A DNA stretch of 64,000 nucleotides from Methylobacterium mesophilicum SR1.6/6 (GCF_000364445.2 NZ_CP043538.1:4297447-4361446), one strand, 5' to 3'; positions 8,684-21,035 are shown, counted from the stretch's first letter. Notes: a model not told the origin generated them from the sequence alone. Translations and numbers: made by a program.

Positions 8684-9568
8684 GTGCGGGACAAGGTCTG
8701 CCTCGTCACCGGGGCGACCAACGGCATCGGCTACGAGATCGCGCTGGGGCTCGCGCGCCGCGGCGCGCGGGTCGCCATCGTCGGGCGCGATCCCGGGAAG
8801 ACGCAGGCCTGCGCGGCGACGCTGCGCGCCGCTGTTCCCGGCGCCGTCGTGGATGCGCACGTCGCCGACCTGTCCGCGCAGGATGAGATCCGGCGCCTCG
8901 CCGGCGCGCTCCGGGACGCCTATCCGCGGCTCGACGTGCTGGTGAACAATGCCGGCGCGATCTTCGACCGTCGCACGGTGACGGTGGACGGGATCGAGCG
9001 CACCTGGGCGCTGGACCACCTCGGCTACGTCCTGCTCACCCTCGAACTCCTCGACACCCTGAAGGCCTCGGCCGCGGCCGGGGCCAAGCCGCGCATCGTC
9101 AACGTCGCCTCGGCGGCCCATTACCGCGGGCACATCGACTTCGACGACATCGAGGGCACGCGGCGCTACGGCGCGATGCGGGCCTACGCGCAGGCCAAAC
9201 TCGGCAACGTGCTGTTCACCTACGCGCTGGCCCGGCGGCTGCGCGGCAGCGGCATCACCGTCAACGCCCTGCACCCGGGCGTGATCAATACCGGCTTCGC
9301 CAAGAACACCGGCGGCCTGTTCGGCGCGGCTTGGTCGCTGATGCGGCCCTTCCTCACGAGTCCGGAGAAGGGCGCGGAGACCTCGCTCCACGTGGCGACC
9401 GCCCCCGAACTCGACGGCGTCACCGGCCGCTACTACTCCCGTGCCCGGCCGAAGACGTCCTCGGCCGAGAGTCGCGACGAGGCGGTTCAGGAGCGCGTCT
9501 GGGCACTCAGCCTCGCGCAGGTGGGCCGGAGCGGGTCAGAGAGTGGTGTCGGACCGGGCGCTGGCTGA
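8684..9568 (+). CDS. SDR family oxidoreductase (retinol dehydrogenase-like)
   Basis: A 294-residue short-chain dehydrogenase. Visible motifs: TGATNGIG (nucleotide-binding glycine motif, residues 8-15), NNAG, a Ser in VNVASAAH, and YAQAK for the catalytic YxxxK. A conserved RARPKTSS-type C-terminus resembles the retinol dehydrogenase/WW-domain oxidoreductase group, which usually prefers NADP(H). GTG start at 8684 with GAGG about nine bases upstream. Physiological substrate unknown. Confidence 0.87.
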   Translation: MRDKVCLVTGATNGIGYEIALGLARRGARVAIVGRDPGKTQACAATLRAAVPGAVVDAHVADLSAQDEIRRLAGALRDAYPRLDVLVNNAGAIFDRRTVTVDGIERTWALDHLGYVLLTLELLDTLKASAAAGAKPRIVNVASAAHYRGHIDFDDIEGTRRYGAMRAYAQAKLGNVLFTYALARRLRGSGITVNALHPGVINTGFAKNTGGLFGAAWSLMRPFLTSPEKGAETSLHVATAPELDGVTGRYYSRARPKTSSAESRDEAVQERVWALSLAQVGRSGSESGVGPGAG

Positions 9569-9836
9569 AACGGGGACCGCCAGCGCGCCTCTCGCGCGCA
9601 GAACGATCGCTTGTGCGTGCGCGCTGCCGGGCTTGGGCGGGTCTTTGCCGCCGCTCCCTGTTCCGGGCAGATGAAGCGAAGCGGCAGCTGATCCGAGAGC
9701 CGGCGTACGACACCGCGAAGCGTCCAGATCAACCGGACACTGCTGCCGTGGCGGCGCTCGGCGTGCCCGATCTCGGATCATCTCCCGCAGCGTTCTGGCG
9801 TCCGCGACAGGGCCGGTTGCGGGCCAACGTCGCTCC

Positions 9837-10796
9837 TCACGCCGCCGCCCGCACCTTGTGCTCACCCTGCTGCTGGATCTCGATGAACACCCGGGTCACG
9901 TCCGGGCTGCGCTGCTTCAGTGCCCGGTCGAGGCGGGTCACGAGGCTCTCGACCTCGCCGGCACTCAGATCATCGGTCATGTCGATGCTGAGGTTGACCA
10001 GGATATCGGAGGGGCCAAGGTGCTGGGTAAGCACCTCGTTGACGTGGAGAACCCCCGGCTCGGCGCGGGCCAGTTCCGAGATCGCCGCGACGATCTCGGG
10101 ATCGGCCGCCTCGCCGATCAGCAGCCCGTGGGTCTCGATCATCAGGAAGCCGGCCATCCCGACCAGCACCAGGCCGATTCCCACCGAGGCCCAGCCGTCG
10201 AGGCTCGGCATCTCCAGGAGGTGGGACAGCGCGACGCCCGCCAGCGCGATCAGCAGGCCGATCAGCGCCGCGGTATCCTCGGCGAGCACGGTGAACAGGG
10301 TCGGATCCTTGCTGCGCCGGATCGCCCGCACGGCCGAGTGCTTGCCCTTCTCGGCCCAGAACTGGCGCATCGCCACGAAGAAGGACGTGCCCTCGGCCGC
10401 GATGGCGAAGCCGAGGATCGCGACGTTCACCCAGATTCCCGGCACCCGGTAACCGAGGAGCTCGGCGTCCACGTCCGGCTCGGGGTGGCGGACACGCTCG
10501 ATCCCCTCGTAGATCGCGAAGAGGCCGCCGCCGAGGAAGATCATCAGCGCCACCACGAAGGCGTAGAAGTAGATCTCGCGCCCGTAGCCGAATGGGTGTC
10601 GTGCGTCGGCCGGCTTCTCGGCCCGCTTCATGCCGACGAGCAGCAGCACTTGGTTGGCGGTGTCGACCACCGAGTGCACGCCCTCGGCCAGCATCGCGGT
10701 GGAGCCCGTCAGCGCACCGCCGACAAACTTCGCCGCCGCGATGGCGAGATTGGCGCCCGCCGCCGCGTAGATCGCCCCCGTGCTCTCGTGCGCCAT
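9837..10796 (-). CDS. Cation diffusion facilitator transporter
   Basis: A 319-residue CDF-family metal efflux protein. Six membrane segments are discernible; the metal-site helices carry HSVVD (TM2) and AEDTAALIG (TM5), followed by a cytoplasmic C-terminal domain rich in short beta/alpha elements. The TM5 signature and the TM2 context resemble the ZnT9-like branch more than ZitB/FieF, so the metal (Zn, Fe or Mn) cannot be stated. ATG 10796 (MAHESTGAIYAAAGAN) starts directly at the first membrane helix. Divergent from the HIT-protein gene. Confidence 0.88.
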   Translation of the reverse strand: MAHESTGAIYAAAGANLAIAAAKFVGGALTGSTAMLAEGVHSVVDTANQVLLLVGMKRAEKPADARHPFGYGREIYFYAFVVALMIFLGGGLFAIYEGIERVRHPEPDVDAELLGYRVPGIWVNVAILGFAIAAEGTSFFVAMRQFWAEKGKHSAVRAIRRSKDPTLFTVLAEDTAALIGLLIALAGVALSHLLEMPSLDGWASVGIGLVLVGMAGFLMIETHGLLIGEAADPEIVAAISELARAEPGVLHVNEVLTQHLGPSDILVNLSIDMTDDLSAGEVESLVTRLDRALKQRSPDVTRVFIEIQQQGEHKVRAAA

Positions 10797-10960
10797 CCGG
10801 ACCCCCCTTGAACGCGCCTGAGCGCGTGGATGCGCGGCCGGGAACCGGACGGGGTTCCAACCGCGGCGGTGCAAGCGTTCCGGATGGCTCCCGGTTCCCG
10901 TGTGGACGCGGACGGTCGCCCCGTGCAACCTGCGCCGGCTCAGACATCCTGGGAGGACGC

Positions 10961-11398
10961 ATGGCCGACGCCCGCTACGACCCCGACAACATCTTCGCCA
11001 AGATCCTGCGGGGCGAGATCCCATGTCACCGGGTCTACGAGGACGCGCACACGCTCGCCTTCATGGACGTGATGCCCCAGGGCGAAGGCCATACCCTGGT
11101 GATCCCCAAGGCGCCGGCCCGGGGGCTCCTCGATGCCGCGCCAGATTCACTCGCGGCCTTGACGGCGAGCGTCCAGAAAGTGGCGCGGGCCGTGAAGGCG
11201 GCGTTCCAGGCGGACGGACTGACCCTGTTTCAGTTCAACGAGCCGGCCGGCGGGCAGACCGTGTTCCACCTGCACGTCCACATCATCCCGCGGCGCGAGG
11301 GCGTGCCTCTGAAGCGCCACGAGGGGGGCATGGCCGACAACACCGTTCTGGCCGAGTTCGCCGCGCGGATCCGCGCGGCACTCGAAGGGCAGGGCTGA
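10961..11398 (+). CDS. HIT family nucleotide-binding protein
   Basis: A 145-residue histidine-triad protein: DNIFAKILRGEIPCHRVYED at the N-terminus and the catalytic motif HLHVHIIPR near residue 105. HIT proteins hydrolyse AMP-lysine or dinucleoside polyphosphate type substrates; the precise substrate is unknown. GGGAGG at 10951-10956 lies five bases before ATG 10961. Full length for the family. Confidence 0.9.
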   Translation: MADARYDPDNIFAKILRGEIPCHRVYEDAHTLAFMDVMPQGEGHTLVIPKAPARGLLDAAPDSLAALTASVQKVARAVKAAFQADGLTLFQFNEPAGGQTVFHLHVHIIPRREGVPLKRHEGGMADNTVLAEFAARIRAALEGQG

Positions 11399-11506
11399 CG
11401 CTCGAGCGTCGCGGGCGCTCAGACCTGTCCGGCGCAGGTAAGCGCTCCAAGGCGAGGACTGGAAGCGCGACCGGTTGCAGCGCGACCCGGCAGTTTTTCG
11501 AGGCGC

Positions 11507-11911
11507 TCAGGCCGCGCTGGCGGCTTCGTCCTTCTGCGCCATGGTGGCGAGCAGCCGCCGCAGGGCAGCGTTCTCGGTCTCCAACTCGCCGATGCGCTTC
11601 AGCAGCGCGCTCACGGACGCATCGGTTGCCGCCGGATCGGGAGGCGCGGCGGCGGTCCGGAGCTTCTGCTCGAAGACGACGCCGATGCCGTCCTCCCGCC
11701 GCCAGCGCAGGGTCGCGCGATAGGTCCGGTCCTTCTGCGGAATGTAGAGGTCGAAGGCATCCGGCAAGGTGGTGGCATCGCTCATCATCAGCCGCGCGCC
11801 GGTGGCGGACATGTCGCGCACCAGACAGTCGAAGCTCGATGCGCCGTTGTTGAACACGATGCGGCCCTTGAGGAAGACCCTCTGGCGCGCCTCTCTGCGA
11901 TGCTCCGACAT
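11507..11911 (-). CDS. PilZ domain protein (predicted c-di-GMP binding)
   Basis: A 134-residue soluble protein. The PilZ domain occupies roughly residues 4-85: the Arg-rich first motif is HRREARQR and the second is DMSATGARLM, fitting the RxxxR and D/NxSxxG ligand motifs. The C-terminal ~35 residues (ELETENAALRRLLATMAQK) form a likely short coiled coil, which may mediate dimerisation or partner binding. Start ATG 11911 (MSEHRREARQR). Partner unknown. Confidence 0.85.
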   Translation of the reverse strand: MSEHRREARQRVFLKGRIVFNNGASSFDCLVRDMSATGARLMMSDATTLPDAFDLYIPQKDRTYRATLRWRREDGIGVVFEQKLRTAAAPPDPAATDASVSALLKRIGELETENAALRRLLATMAQKDEAASAA

Positions 11912-12168
11912 GCGGGCGGCTCCGGAACCCTGAAAACTCCGCAATTCCTGCACGCCAGCTCTTAAGGAATCTTCGTCGCGATAGCGGACATCGGCCTTAT
12001 CTCACTGGTGGATAGCGGTAGAGATAACCTCGGAGACACGTTCCCACCCGGACGCCGGTGCGGCATCCGCCGGATCCCGTCCCTCCCGCCCTCGCAAAGG
12101 GAAGAGGGGGCGAGGCGGAACGGCTCTCTCGCGCTCGCGAAACGGCAACCCGCGGAGAGGCCGCCGAC

Positions 12169-12399
12169 TCAGGCGATGAACCGCCGGTCCACCGTCTGGA
12201 ACAGGTAGAACCCGTTGAACCGCACCGCCGTGTCGGCGGCGCGGTCGTCGAAATCGAGGGGCTGCCGGCTGCCGTCGCAGAGCTTGCCGCCGAAGGTCCA
12301 GCGCCCGGCGCCGATGAAGGGCGGGACCGTGCTGGCCTCCGGTACGGCGCAGCAGAGGCCTTCCTCGCCCTTGAGCTGGAACAGGTTGTAGCTTCGCAT
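12169..12399 (-). CDS. Small hypothetical protein
   Basis: Predicted 76-residue soluble protein, unrecognised. GGAGGAC on its strand sits five bases before ATG 12399, a strong ribosome-binding site. It contains two Cys in a row (GEEGLCCAVPE) and several aromatic residues (FIGAGRWTFGG, FNGFYLFQTVD). It lies alone, about 120 bases downstream of the nadE stop, on the same strand. Confidence 0.6.
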   Translation of the reverse strand: MRSYNLFQLKGEEGLCCAVPEASTVPPFIGAGRWTFGGKLCDGSRQPLDFDDRAADTAVRFNGFYLFQTVDRRFIA

Positions 12400-12516
12400 C
12401 CGAAGTCCTCCGCCTGGCCGCCCTCAGAAGCCGAATATTCCCAATACGAGATCTCGCATTGCGAAGAATCGGCTTGACCGTGCTCATAATGGCACAATCG
12501 GTCGAGTTTGTGACGG

Positions 12517-14586
<2,070 letters not shown>

Positions 14587-14859
14587 CTGTCCGGATGAGG
14601 GGTGGCTGCCGATACCATATGGGATGTGGCCAGGAATCGGCGATCACGCCCGCACAGCGCAGAGCGAAGCGATCGGGAACCGTAGGGGAGGAACGGGCGC
14701 TCCCCGGGTCGGCCTCGCTCCGGCCACTGCCACGGCTCCGACCCCGCATGGTTTCCACAGCACGGGTCGCGGCAAGCCTCCATTAACGACGTCTGGCCTA
14801 ACTCAGGAACAGCCGCCGCGCGTCGGCGGATCCCTGTTTCGAGTATCGTCTGAGAACCC

Positions 14860-17800
14860 ATGCGCGCATCGGGACGGCCTCCGTACTCCCATCGTGATCC
14901 CGCCCGCCCGGTCCGCGGCGGCGACCGTTCGGGGCTCTCTCTGGGAGCCCTGGCGCACAGGCTGATGGCGCTCCGCGCGAGCCTCACCCGCCGCCTGTCC
15001 GGCTCCCCGGCCGGGCTGCCCGCACGGCCGGCCTACGGGACCGCCGGACGCCGGGCCGAGCCGAGTTGGCTCACGCCGCCCGGCGCGATGGTCGGCCGCG
15101 AGGCCTTCGAGCGCGCCCCGCGCGCCGTGGCGCCGGAGGCCCACTGGCCGGCCCAGGTCTTCGACGACCGGGCGAGTCTCGACGCCCTCGATGCCTTCGA
15201 TGCGCCGGCCTTCGAGAGCCGGATCGACCGCAGCGCCTCTTCGCCGGGCGTGCTGGTGCGCCAGCCGCGCCGCCCCGCCGCCATCGCCCCCGACTATGCG
15301 CCCGAAGCAGGGCCGGTCGAGACGCCTGTCGCCGCGCCGGCTCCGGCCGCACCTTCGGTTCGTTACACCCGCACCCCCGATTCGGTGCTGCAGGAACGCC
15401 GCCAGCGCGCCCTGGAGGCCGAGCGCGTCGCCCTGGAGCGCGCCCGCGCCGAGGCGCAGGCCGCCGCCCTGGCCCTCGAGACCGAGCGGGCTGCCCGCGA
15501 GGAGGCCGAGCGGGAGCGGGTCGAGCGCGAGCGGATCGCCACCGCGGACGCAGAGCGCACCTTCGCGCCGGCCCTGGCCGAAGTCGCCGCGCCGGACGTG
15601 GAGCCTGTGCCCCTGTGGCGCCAGCCCTTCGTCGCGCCGCCCGGCGTCCGCTTCTTCCGTACGCCGGACCGCCGGCCGGTCCGGCCCGCCGTCGAGCTGG
15701 CCGCGTCCACGGCGGCGATCACCCCGGTCGCGGCCGTGTCGGACGTCTCCGCGTCTGTCGAGGCCGCCGCCGAGGTCCCGGCCCGCGACTGGTCCGACCT
15801 CCCGGACTGGTCCGAGGTCCAGCCCTGGTTCGACGGTGGCGACTGGTCGTCCGTGGAGGCCTGGTCCACCCTGGAGGCGCAGCCCGCCGAGGCCGCTCCG
15901 ATCCCGGCGGCCGTGCAGGCCGCCTCCGACGAGCGCTTCGTCTCGATGACCGGCGACATCGCGCACCTGCGTTCGCTGCCGCCGCGGCCGGTCTACGTGC
16001 TCGACCGGCTGGTGCGGTTCGACCAGCCGCCGCGCCCGGCCGACGGGCAGGATAACGGCACGGAGGCCGGTCTGCGGACTGACGCGGCCGCGTCGATCCG
16101 GAGCGCCTTCCTGCCGCCCGTCGCGTCTCCGGCGGCGTCCGGCCTGTCGCTGGTCTTCGGACCCGGCAGCGCTGCGGCCGAGCCCCCGGCTGCGGCTGCG
16201 GCTGAAGCCCCGCGCCGCGCCCCGGCCCTCAGCGCTATGGCGGCCCGGGCGGCGATCCGCGCGGCCGGTCAGCCGGGGGTCGTGCCACCGGCAGCTCCGG
16301 TCCAGCCCGAGGCCCTCCCGGTTCCGGTCGCCGAGCGCGCCGAGGCCGAGCGCGTGGTGATCCCGATGACGCCGCGCCCGGTCCTGCTCCGCGGCAAGCT
16401 TGCGCCGCAGCCCGAGCCGGTCCCGGCCGAGATCGAGGCCGGGCCCATCTCGGCTGACGGTGTTGCGGCGGATGTGGAGGCGGGTGTCGAGGCGGTGGAA
16501 GCCGTCGCGGAGACGCCTGCCGCGGTCGCAGTGCCGATGGTCGCGCCCCGGGCGCATCTGATCCCGGCCGGCCGCCACCTTGAGATCGCGCCGATCGAGA
16601 ACGCCGATTACGAGCTGCCGTCCCTCGAACTGCTCGCCCTGCCGGCCCCCGGCGGCAGCGAGGAGGTCGACGCCGACGTGCTGGAGCAGAACGCCCTCAA
16701 CCTGCAGCAGACGGTCCAGGATTTCGGCGTGCGCGGCGACATCCTGGCGGTGCGGCCCGGGCCGGTCGTCACCCTCTACGAGCTCGAGCCCGCGCCGGGC
16801 ACCAAGTCCAGCCGCGTCATCGGGCTGTCGGACGACATCGCCCGCTCCATGTCGGCGGTCTCGGCCCGCGTCGCGGTCGTCCCCGGCCGGAACGTGATCG
16901 GCATCGAATTGCCGAACGACACCCGCGAGACGGTCTACCTGCGCGAATTGCTCGCGTCGGCCGACTTCGCCGAGAGCAAGCACAAGCTTGCGCTGTGCCT
17001 CGGCAAGAACATCGGCGGCGAGCCGATCATCGCCGACCTCGCGCGCATGCCGCACCTCTTGGTCGCCGGCACCACCGGCTCGGGCAAGTCGGTGGCGATC
17101 AACACCATGATCCTCAGCCTGCTCTACCGGCTCAAGCCCGAGGAGTGCCGCCTGATCATGGTCGACCCCAAGATGCTGGAGCTGTCGGTCTACGACGGCA
17201 TCCCGCACCTGCTCTCCCCCGTCGTCATCGATCCCAAGAAGGCGGTCATCGCCCTCAAGTGGGCCGTGCGCGAGATGGAGGAGCGCTACAAGAAGATGGC
17301 CAAGATCGCCGTCCGGAATATCGACGGCTACAACGCCCGCATGAAGGAGGCCCGCGAGAAGGGCGAGACCATCACGCGCACGATCCAGACCGGCTTCGAC
17401 CGCCATACCGGCGAGGCGGTGTACGAGGACGAGGCGATGGACCTCGCGCCGCTGCCGTATATCGTGATCGTGGTGGACGAGATGGCCGACCTGATGATGG
17501 TGGCCGGCAAGGACATCGAGGGGGCGATCCAGCGTCTGGCGCAGATGGCGCGGGCGGCGGGCATCCACCTGATCATGGCGACCCAGCGCCCGTCGGTGGA
17601 CGTGATCACCGGCACGATCAAGGCCAACTTCCCGACCCGGATCAGCTTCCAGGTGACCAGCAAGATCGACTCGCGCACCATTCTCGGCGAGATGGGCGCG
17701 GAGCAGCTTCTGGGCCAGGGCGACATGCTGTTCATGGCCGGGGGCGGGCGCACGACGCGGGTGCACGGGCCGTTCTGCTCGGACAGCGAGGTCGAGACCG

Positions 17801-18243
17801 TCGTGGCGCACCTCAAGCGCCAGGGCCGGCCCAGCTACCTCGACGCCGTCACCGCCGACGACTCGCCTGAAGAGCAGCCCAAGGAGGGCGGACGGTCCGG
17901 ACGAGGCAAGGCCGCCGCGGCCGACAAGGCCGAGCGGTCCGACGAGCCCGAGGAGGAGGCCCCCGTCTTCGACATCGGCGCCTTCGCGGCGGCGGCCGGC
18001 GGCGAGTCCGACGACCTCTACAAGCAGGCGATCGAGGTGGTGCTGCGCGACCAGAAGGCCTCGACCAGCTACATCCAGCGCCGGCTGCAGATCGGCTACA
18101 ACCGCGCCGCCTCGATCATGGAGCGGATGGAGATCGAGGGGATCGTCGGCCCGGCCAATCACGCCGGCAAGCGCGAGATCCTGGTCGCCGGTGCGCCGCA
18201 CATGTCGAGCGGCATGGCGAACGGGATGTACGACGACGAGTAA
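14860..18243 (+). CDS. ftsK: DNA translocase FtsK, no membrane domain
   Basis: 1127 residues. The C-terminal half is a canonical FtsK/SpoIIIE motor: Walker [16 protein letters not shown] near residue 737, Walker [17 protein letters not shown] near 867, and a C-terminal winged-helix gamma domain ([20 protein letters not shown]) that normally reads KOPS sites. It pumps DNA to resolve chromosome dimers at division. Residues 1-600 are a Pro/Ala/Glu-rich linker with a charged coiled-coil stretch (about 185-230) and Trp-containing repeats near 309-340. No hydrophobic helices are visible, unlike classical FtsK with four. An in-frame TGA at 14851 excludes a longer N-terminus. Followed by lolA, as in other alphaproteobacteria. 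Confidence 0.93.
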   Translation: MRASGRPPYSHRDPARPVRGGDRSGLSLGALAHRLMALRASLTRRLSGSPAGLPARPAYGTAGRRAEPSWLTPPGAMVGREAFERAPRAVAPEAHWPAQVFDDRASLDALDAFDAPAFESRIDRSASSPGVLVRQPRRPAAIAPDYAPEAGPVETPVAAPAPAAPSVRYTRTPDSVLQERRQRALEAERVALERARAEAQAAALALETERAAREEAERERVERERIATADAERTFAPALAEVAAPDVEPVPLWRQPFVAPPGVRFFRTPDRRPVRPAVELAASTAAITPVAAVSDVSASVEAAAEVPARDWSDLPDWSEVQPWFDGGDWSSVEAWSTLEAQPAEAAPIPAAVQAASDERFVSMTGDIAHLRSLPPRPVYVLDRLVRFDQPPRPADGQDNGTEAGLRTDAAASIRSAFLPPVASPAASGLSLVFGPGSAAAEPPAAAAAEAPRRAPALSAMAARAAIRAAGQPGVVPPAAPVQPEALPVPVAERAEAERVVIPMTPRPVLLRGKLAPQPEPVPAEIEAGPISADGVAADVEAGVEAVEAVAETPAAVAVPMVAPRAHLIPAGRHLEIAPIENADYELPSLELLALPAPGGSEEVDADVLEQNALNLQQTVQDFGVRGDILAVRPGPVVTLYELEPAPGTKSSRVIGLSDDIARSMSAVSARVAVVPGRNVIGIELPNDTRETVYLRELLASADFAESKHKLALCLGKNIGGEPIIADLARMPHLLVAGTTGSGKSVAINTMILSLLYRLKPEECRLIMVDPKMLELSVYDGIPHLLSPVVIDPKKAVIALKWAVREMEERYKKMAKIAVRNIDGYNARMKEAREKGETITRTIQTGFDRHTGEAVYEDEAMDLAPLPYIVIVVDEMADLMMVAGKDIEGAIQRLAQMARAAGIHLIMATQRPSVDVITGTIKANFPTRISFQVTSKIDSRTILGEMGAEQLLGQGDMLFMAGGGRTTRVHGPFCSDSEVETVVAHLKRQGRPSYLDAVTADDSPEEQPKEGGRSGRGKAAAADKAERSDEPEEEAPVFDIGAFAAAAGGESDDLYKQAIEVVLRDQKASTSYIQRRLQIGYNRAASIMERMEIEGIVGPANHAGKREILVAGAPHMSSGMANGMYDDE

Positions 18244-18254
18244 GAGCCCCCGCT

Positions 18255-18282
18255 CCGGGCCGCTCCGCACGGAGCGGCCCGG
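18255..18282 (+). terminator. Hairpin after ftsK
   Basis: Thirteen-base perfect stem (CCGGGCCGCTCCG with its complement) and a very short loop, 12 bases after the ftsK stop. There is no clear T-run, so it may act as an attenuator or RNA-stabilising hairpin between ftsK and lolA rather than a strong terminator. Confidence 0.5.
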
Positions 18283-18379
18283 GCGTCGTATCTTCGCCAC
18301 AGGGCGGGGTTCTAAGCCCCGTGTCCCGCCCTTCGTTTGCCGCCGGAACCCGCCTGCGGGCTCCCAGGAGACTCTGCCG

Positions 18380-19318
18380 ATGATCGGCCGCCGCACCCGC
18401 ACAGCCGGCTCCTTGATCGCCGCCGGGCTGTGGCTCGCGACCGCCAGCAACCCGGCCGAGGCGCAGGTCGGCGCCTTCATCGACAGCCTCTTCGGCCACA
18501 AGGAGGAGCCCGCGCCGCAGCCGGAGGCCGCTCGTCCCGCGCCTGCACCGGCCAAGAAGCCGGCTCCGAAGGCCAAGGAGGCGAGCAAGGAGGCCGGCAA
18601 GGACGCCAGCCGAGAGGCCGCGAAGGACGCGCCGAAGACCGGCAGCCTCAAGGGCGGCAAGGGAGCCGACAAGGCCGAACACAAGGCCGCCGAGCCCAAG
18701 GTGGCGGCGGTGGGCGCGCCCGTCGCGATCGCCCCCTCCGAGCCGGCGGATGCCGCCACCCTGCTCGCCCAGGCCAACGCCTATTTCAACGGGATCAACA
18801 CCCTGACCGGCAGCTTCATGCAGATCGGCGCCGACGGGCGGCGGATCGGCGGCAAGCTGACGCTCGCCAAGCCCGGCCGCCTGCGCTTCGACTACGATCA
18901 GCCCTCGCCCCTGGAAGTCGTCGCCGACGGCACCTCGGTGGCGGTGCGTGACCGCAAGCTCAACACCCAGGATCTCTACTTCATCGCCCAGACGCCGCTG
19001 AAATTCCTGCTGCGCGAGAAGATCGACCTCGCCCGTGACCTCACCGTCACCGACGTCTCCAACGACCCCGGCGGCGTGCGCATCAGCCTGGAGGACCGGA
19101 CGACGCTGGGCGGCACCTCGAAGATCCAGCTCGTCTTCGATCCCGAGGTGAAGACCCTGTCGCAGTGGCGGATCACCGATCCGCAGGGCTACATCACCAC
19201 GGTGCAGCTGTCGAACCTGCAGAAGGGCAAGGGCGTCGACGGCAGCGCGTTCTTCATCAATTACGGGCGCGCCGAGGACAAGGCGATGCAGCAGCAGATC
19301 CAGCAGTCGCAGCAGTGA
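18380..19318 (+). CDS. lolA: Outer-membrane lipoprotein carrier LolA-like protein
   Basis: A 312-residue periplasmic protein. Residues 1-28 form a signal peptide ending near NPAEAQ. Residues 41-120 are an unusually long Lys/Ala/Pro/Glu linker. The LolA domain follows from about 124, including LTGSFMQIGADGRRIGGKL and KPGRLRFDYDQPSPLEVVAD. LolA ferries lipoproteins from LolCDE to the outer membrane. ATG 18380 follows CCAGGAG. It is downstream of ftsK, a conserved alphaproteobacterial neighbourhood. It is much longer than enterobacterial LolA (about 200 residues) because of the linker. Confidence 0.87.
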   Translation: MIGRRTRTAGSLIAAGLWLATASNPAEAQVGAFIDSLFGHKEEPAPQPEAARPAPAPAKKPAPKAKEASKEAGKDASREAAKDAPKTGSLKGGKGADKAEHKAAEPKVAAVGAPVAIAPSEPADAATLLAQANAYFNGINTLTGSFMQIGADGRRIGGKLTLAKPGRLRFDYDQPSPLEVVADGTSVAVRDRKLNTQDLYFIAQTPLKFLLREKIDLARDLTVTDVSNDPGGVRISLEDRTTLGGTSKIQLVFDPEVKTLSQWRITDPQGYITTVQLSNLQKGKGVDGSAFFINYGRAEDKAMQQQIQQSQQ

Positions 19319-19324
19319 GGGGCT

Positions 19325-20065
19325 CTACGCGTCGGTCGCGCTGAACTGAACCGCACCGACCTGCCGCCACCGGTCCAGCTCCCGGTCGATCGCCCCCTCG
19401 GTACCGCGCAGGAACTCCGCGGGCGGCAGGCCCGGCGCGATGGCGGCGAGGTAGCTCACCACGACCGTGCCGGATCGGGTCGCTGCACCTCCGGGCCAGA
19501 ACAGGCCGGAATTGAGCGCCACCGGCACCACCGGCAGGCCGAGCCGGCTGTAGAGCAGCTCGACGCCGCGCTTGAAGCGCAGGGGAGCGCCGATCCCGCC
19601 GCGGGTGCCCTCGGGGAAGATCAGCACCGAGCGCCCGGCCGCGACTGCCGCCCGGCCACCGTCGATCATGGTGCGCAGCGCCTGGGTGCCGTTGGCTCGA
19701 TCGATGACGATCATCGGCGAGCGCCGCAGGAACCAGCCGACCACCGGTATGGCCAGAAGCTCCCGCTTGGCGACGATCGCCACGTCCGGCACCAGGACGA
19801 GGAAGGCCAGCGTCTCCCAGGTCGACTGGTGGTTGGCGACGATCAGGCAGGGCTCGGCCGGCAGGTGCTGGCGGCCCTCCTCGACGTAATGCAGCCCGAC
19901 GATGCGCCGCAGCCCGCCGAGAATCCCGCGCGCCCAGAGGCGCGTCGCCCGGCGGATCGGCCCCTGAGGGGATCCGGACAGGAGGAAGATCGCCAGCGGC
20001 GCCAGGAACAGGGTCGTCCAGGCCGCCCAGTAGACGGCGAACAGAAGCGAGCGGGCATTTGCCAT
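19325..20065 (-). CDS. plsC: 1-acyl-sn-glycerol-3-phosphate acyltransferase
   Basis: A 246-residue inner-membrane acyltransferase making phosphatidic acid from lysophosphatidic acid. Motif I is NHQSTWET, with Glu at the position where many family members have Asp (the HX4E variant seen in proteobacterial PlsC). Motif III is FPEGTRGG. A hydrophobic N-terminal segment (about residues 7-28) anchors it. ATG 20065 (MANARSLLFAVYW) begins at this anchor; ATG 20131 is an unlikely upstream alternative. Convergent with lolA. Confidence 0.88.
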   Translation of the reverse strand: MANARSLLFAVYWAAWTTLFLAPLAIFLLSGSPQGPIRRATRLWARGILGGLRRIVGLHYVEEGRQHLPAEPCLIVANHQSTWETLAFLVLVPDVAIVAKRELLAIPVVGWFLRRSPMIVIDRANGTQALRTMIDGGRAAVAAGRSVLIFPEGTRGGIGAPLRFKRGVELLYSRLGLPVVPVALNSGLFWPGGAATRSGTVVVSYLAAIAPGLPPAEFLRGTEGAIDRELDRWRQVGAVQFSATDA

Positions 20066-20225
20066 GACAGGGCCTCGGCGAGGGGCCCGGGACAGGGCAG
20101 GGTCCGGGCATAGCGCCTGCCGGCCGGTCACGCACGGCCTTTTGCCTCACAGGCGGTGAGCGGACTGTCGCGTGCCGCGAAATCGGCTATCGGAGCGCAA
20201 CGCCCTCCGAACCCCAGCGTGGCCC

Positions 20226-21035
20226 GTGCACTTCACCGTCACCACTTGGAACATCAACTCGGTGCGCCTGCGCATCGACTCGGTGCTGCGCTTCCTGGCC
20301 GAGCACAGGCCGGACGTGCTCTGCCTGCAGGAGACCAAGTGCCCCGACGACGCCTTCCCGCTGAAGGCCCTGCGCGGCTCCGGCTACGAGCACGTGATGT
20401 TCGCCGGGCAGAAGGGCTACAACGGCGTCGCGATCCTCTCGCGCTTCCCCCTGCATACCCGCGCCGTGATGGGCTTCTGCGAGCGCCAGGATGCCCGCCA
20501 CATCTCGGCCGTGCTCGGCCCTGAGGCGGGCGCCGCCGCCGGGATCGTGCTGCACGATTTCTACGTCCCCGCCGGCGGCGACGTGCCCGACCGCGACCTC
20601 AACCCGAAATTCGCCCACAAGCTCGACTTCCTCGCCGAGCTGCGCGCCTGGGGCGGCAAGCGTGTCTCCGGGCCGGCCATCCTGGTGGGCGACCTCAACG
20701 TCGCGCCGCTGGAGCACGATGTCTGGTCGCACAAGCAGCTCCTCGACGTGGTGAGCCACACGCCCGTGGAGACCGAGGCGCTGGAGATCCTGCGCGGGGA
20801 GGCCGGCTGGATCGACGCGGCCCGCGACCTCACCCCGGAGCCGGAGAAGATCTACACGTGGTGGAGCTACCGGTCTCGCGACTGGTCGGCCGCCAACAAG
20901 GGGCGGCGCCTGGACCATGCCTGGGTGTCGCCGGACCTCGCCGGAACCGTCCGCAAGGTCGAGGTGCTGCGCGAGGCCCGCTCCTGGGAGCGACCCTCCG
21001 ACCATGCGCCGGTGACCCTCACGCTGGAGTTGTGA
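20226..21035 (+). CDS. xthA: Exodeoxyribonuclease III
   Basis: A 269-residue AP endonuclease/3'-5' exonuclease of the ExoIII/APE1 fold, for base excision repair. Motifs: TTWNINSVRLR at the N-terminus, LCLQETKC with the metal-binding Glu, GYNGVAILSR, VGDLNVAP with catalytic Asp and Asn, and the C-terminal SDHAPVTLTLEL. GTG 20226 is preferred (HFTVTTWNINS is the family N-terminus); an in-frame ATG at 20172 would add 18 residues. It lies in the usual ftsK-lolA-xth neighbourhood. Confidence 0.92.
   Translation: MHFTVTTWNINSVRLRIDSVLRFLAEHRPDVLCLQETKCPDDAFPLKALRGSGYEHVMFAGQKGYNGVAILSRFPLHTRAVMGFCERQDARHISAVLGPEAGAAAGIVLHDFYVPAGGDVPDRDLNPKFAHKLDFLAELRAWGGKRVSGPAILVGDLNVAPLEHDVWSHKQLLDVVSHTPVETEALEILRGEAGWIDAARDLTPEPEKIYTWWSYRSRDWSAANKGRRLDHAWVSPDLAGTVRKVEVLREARSWERPSDHAPVTLTLEL

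Noticed and set aside
14803..18777. A 1324-codon open frame on the minus strand opposite ftsK and lolA
   Set aside because: The plus strand holds clear FtsK and LolA motifs. The antisense frame is rich in R/G/D/H/L repeats and is a by-product of strong GC bias at third codon positions.
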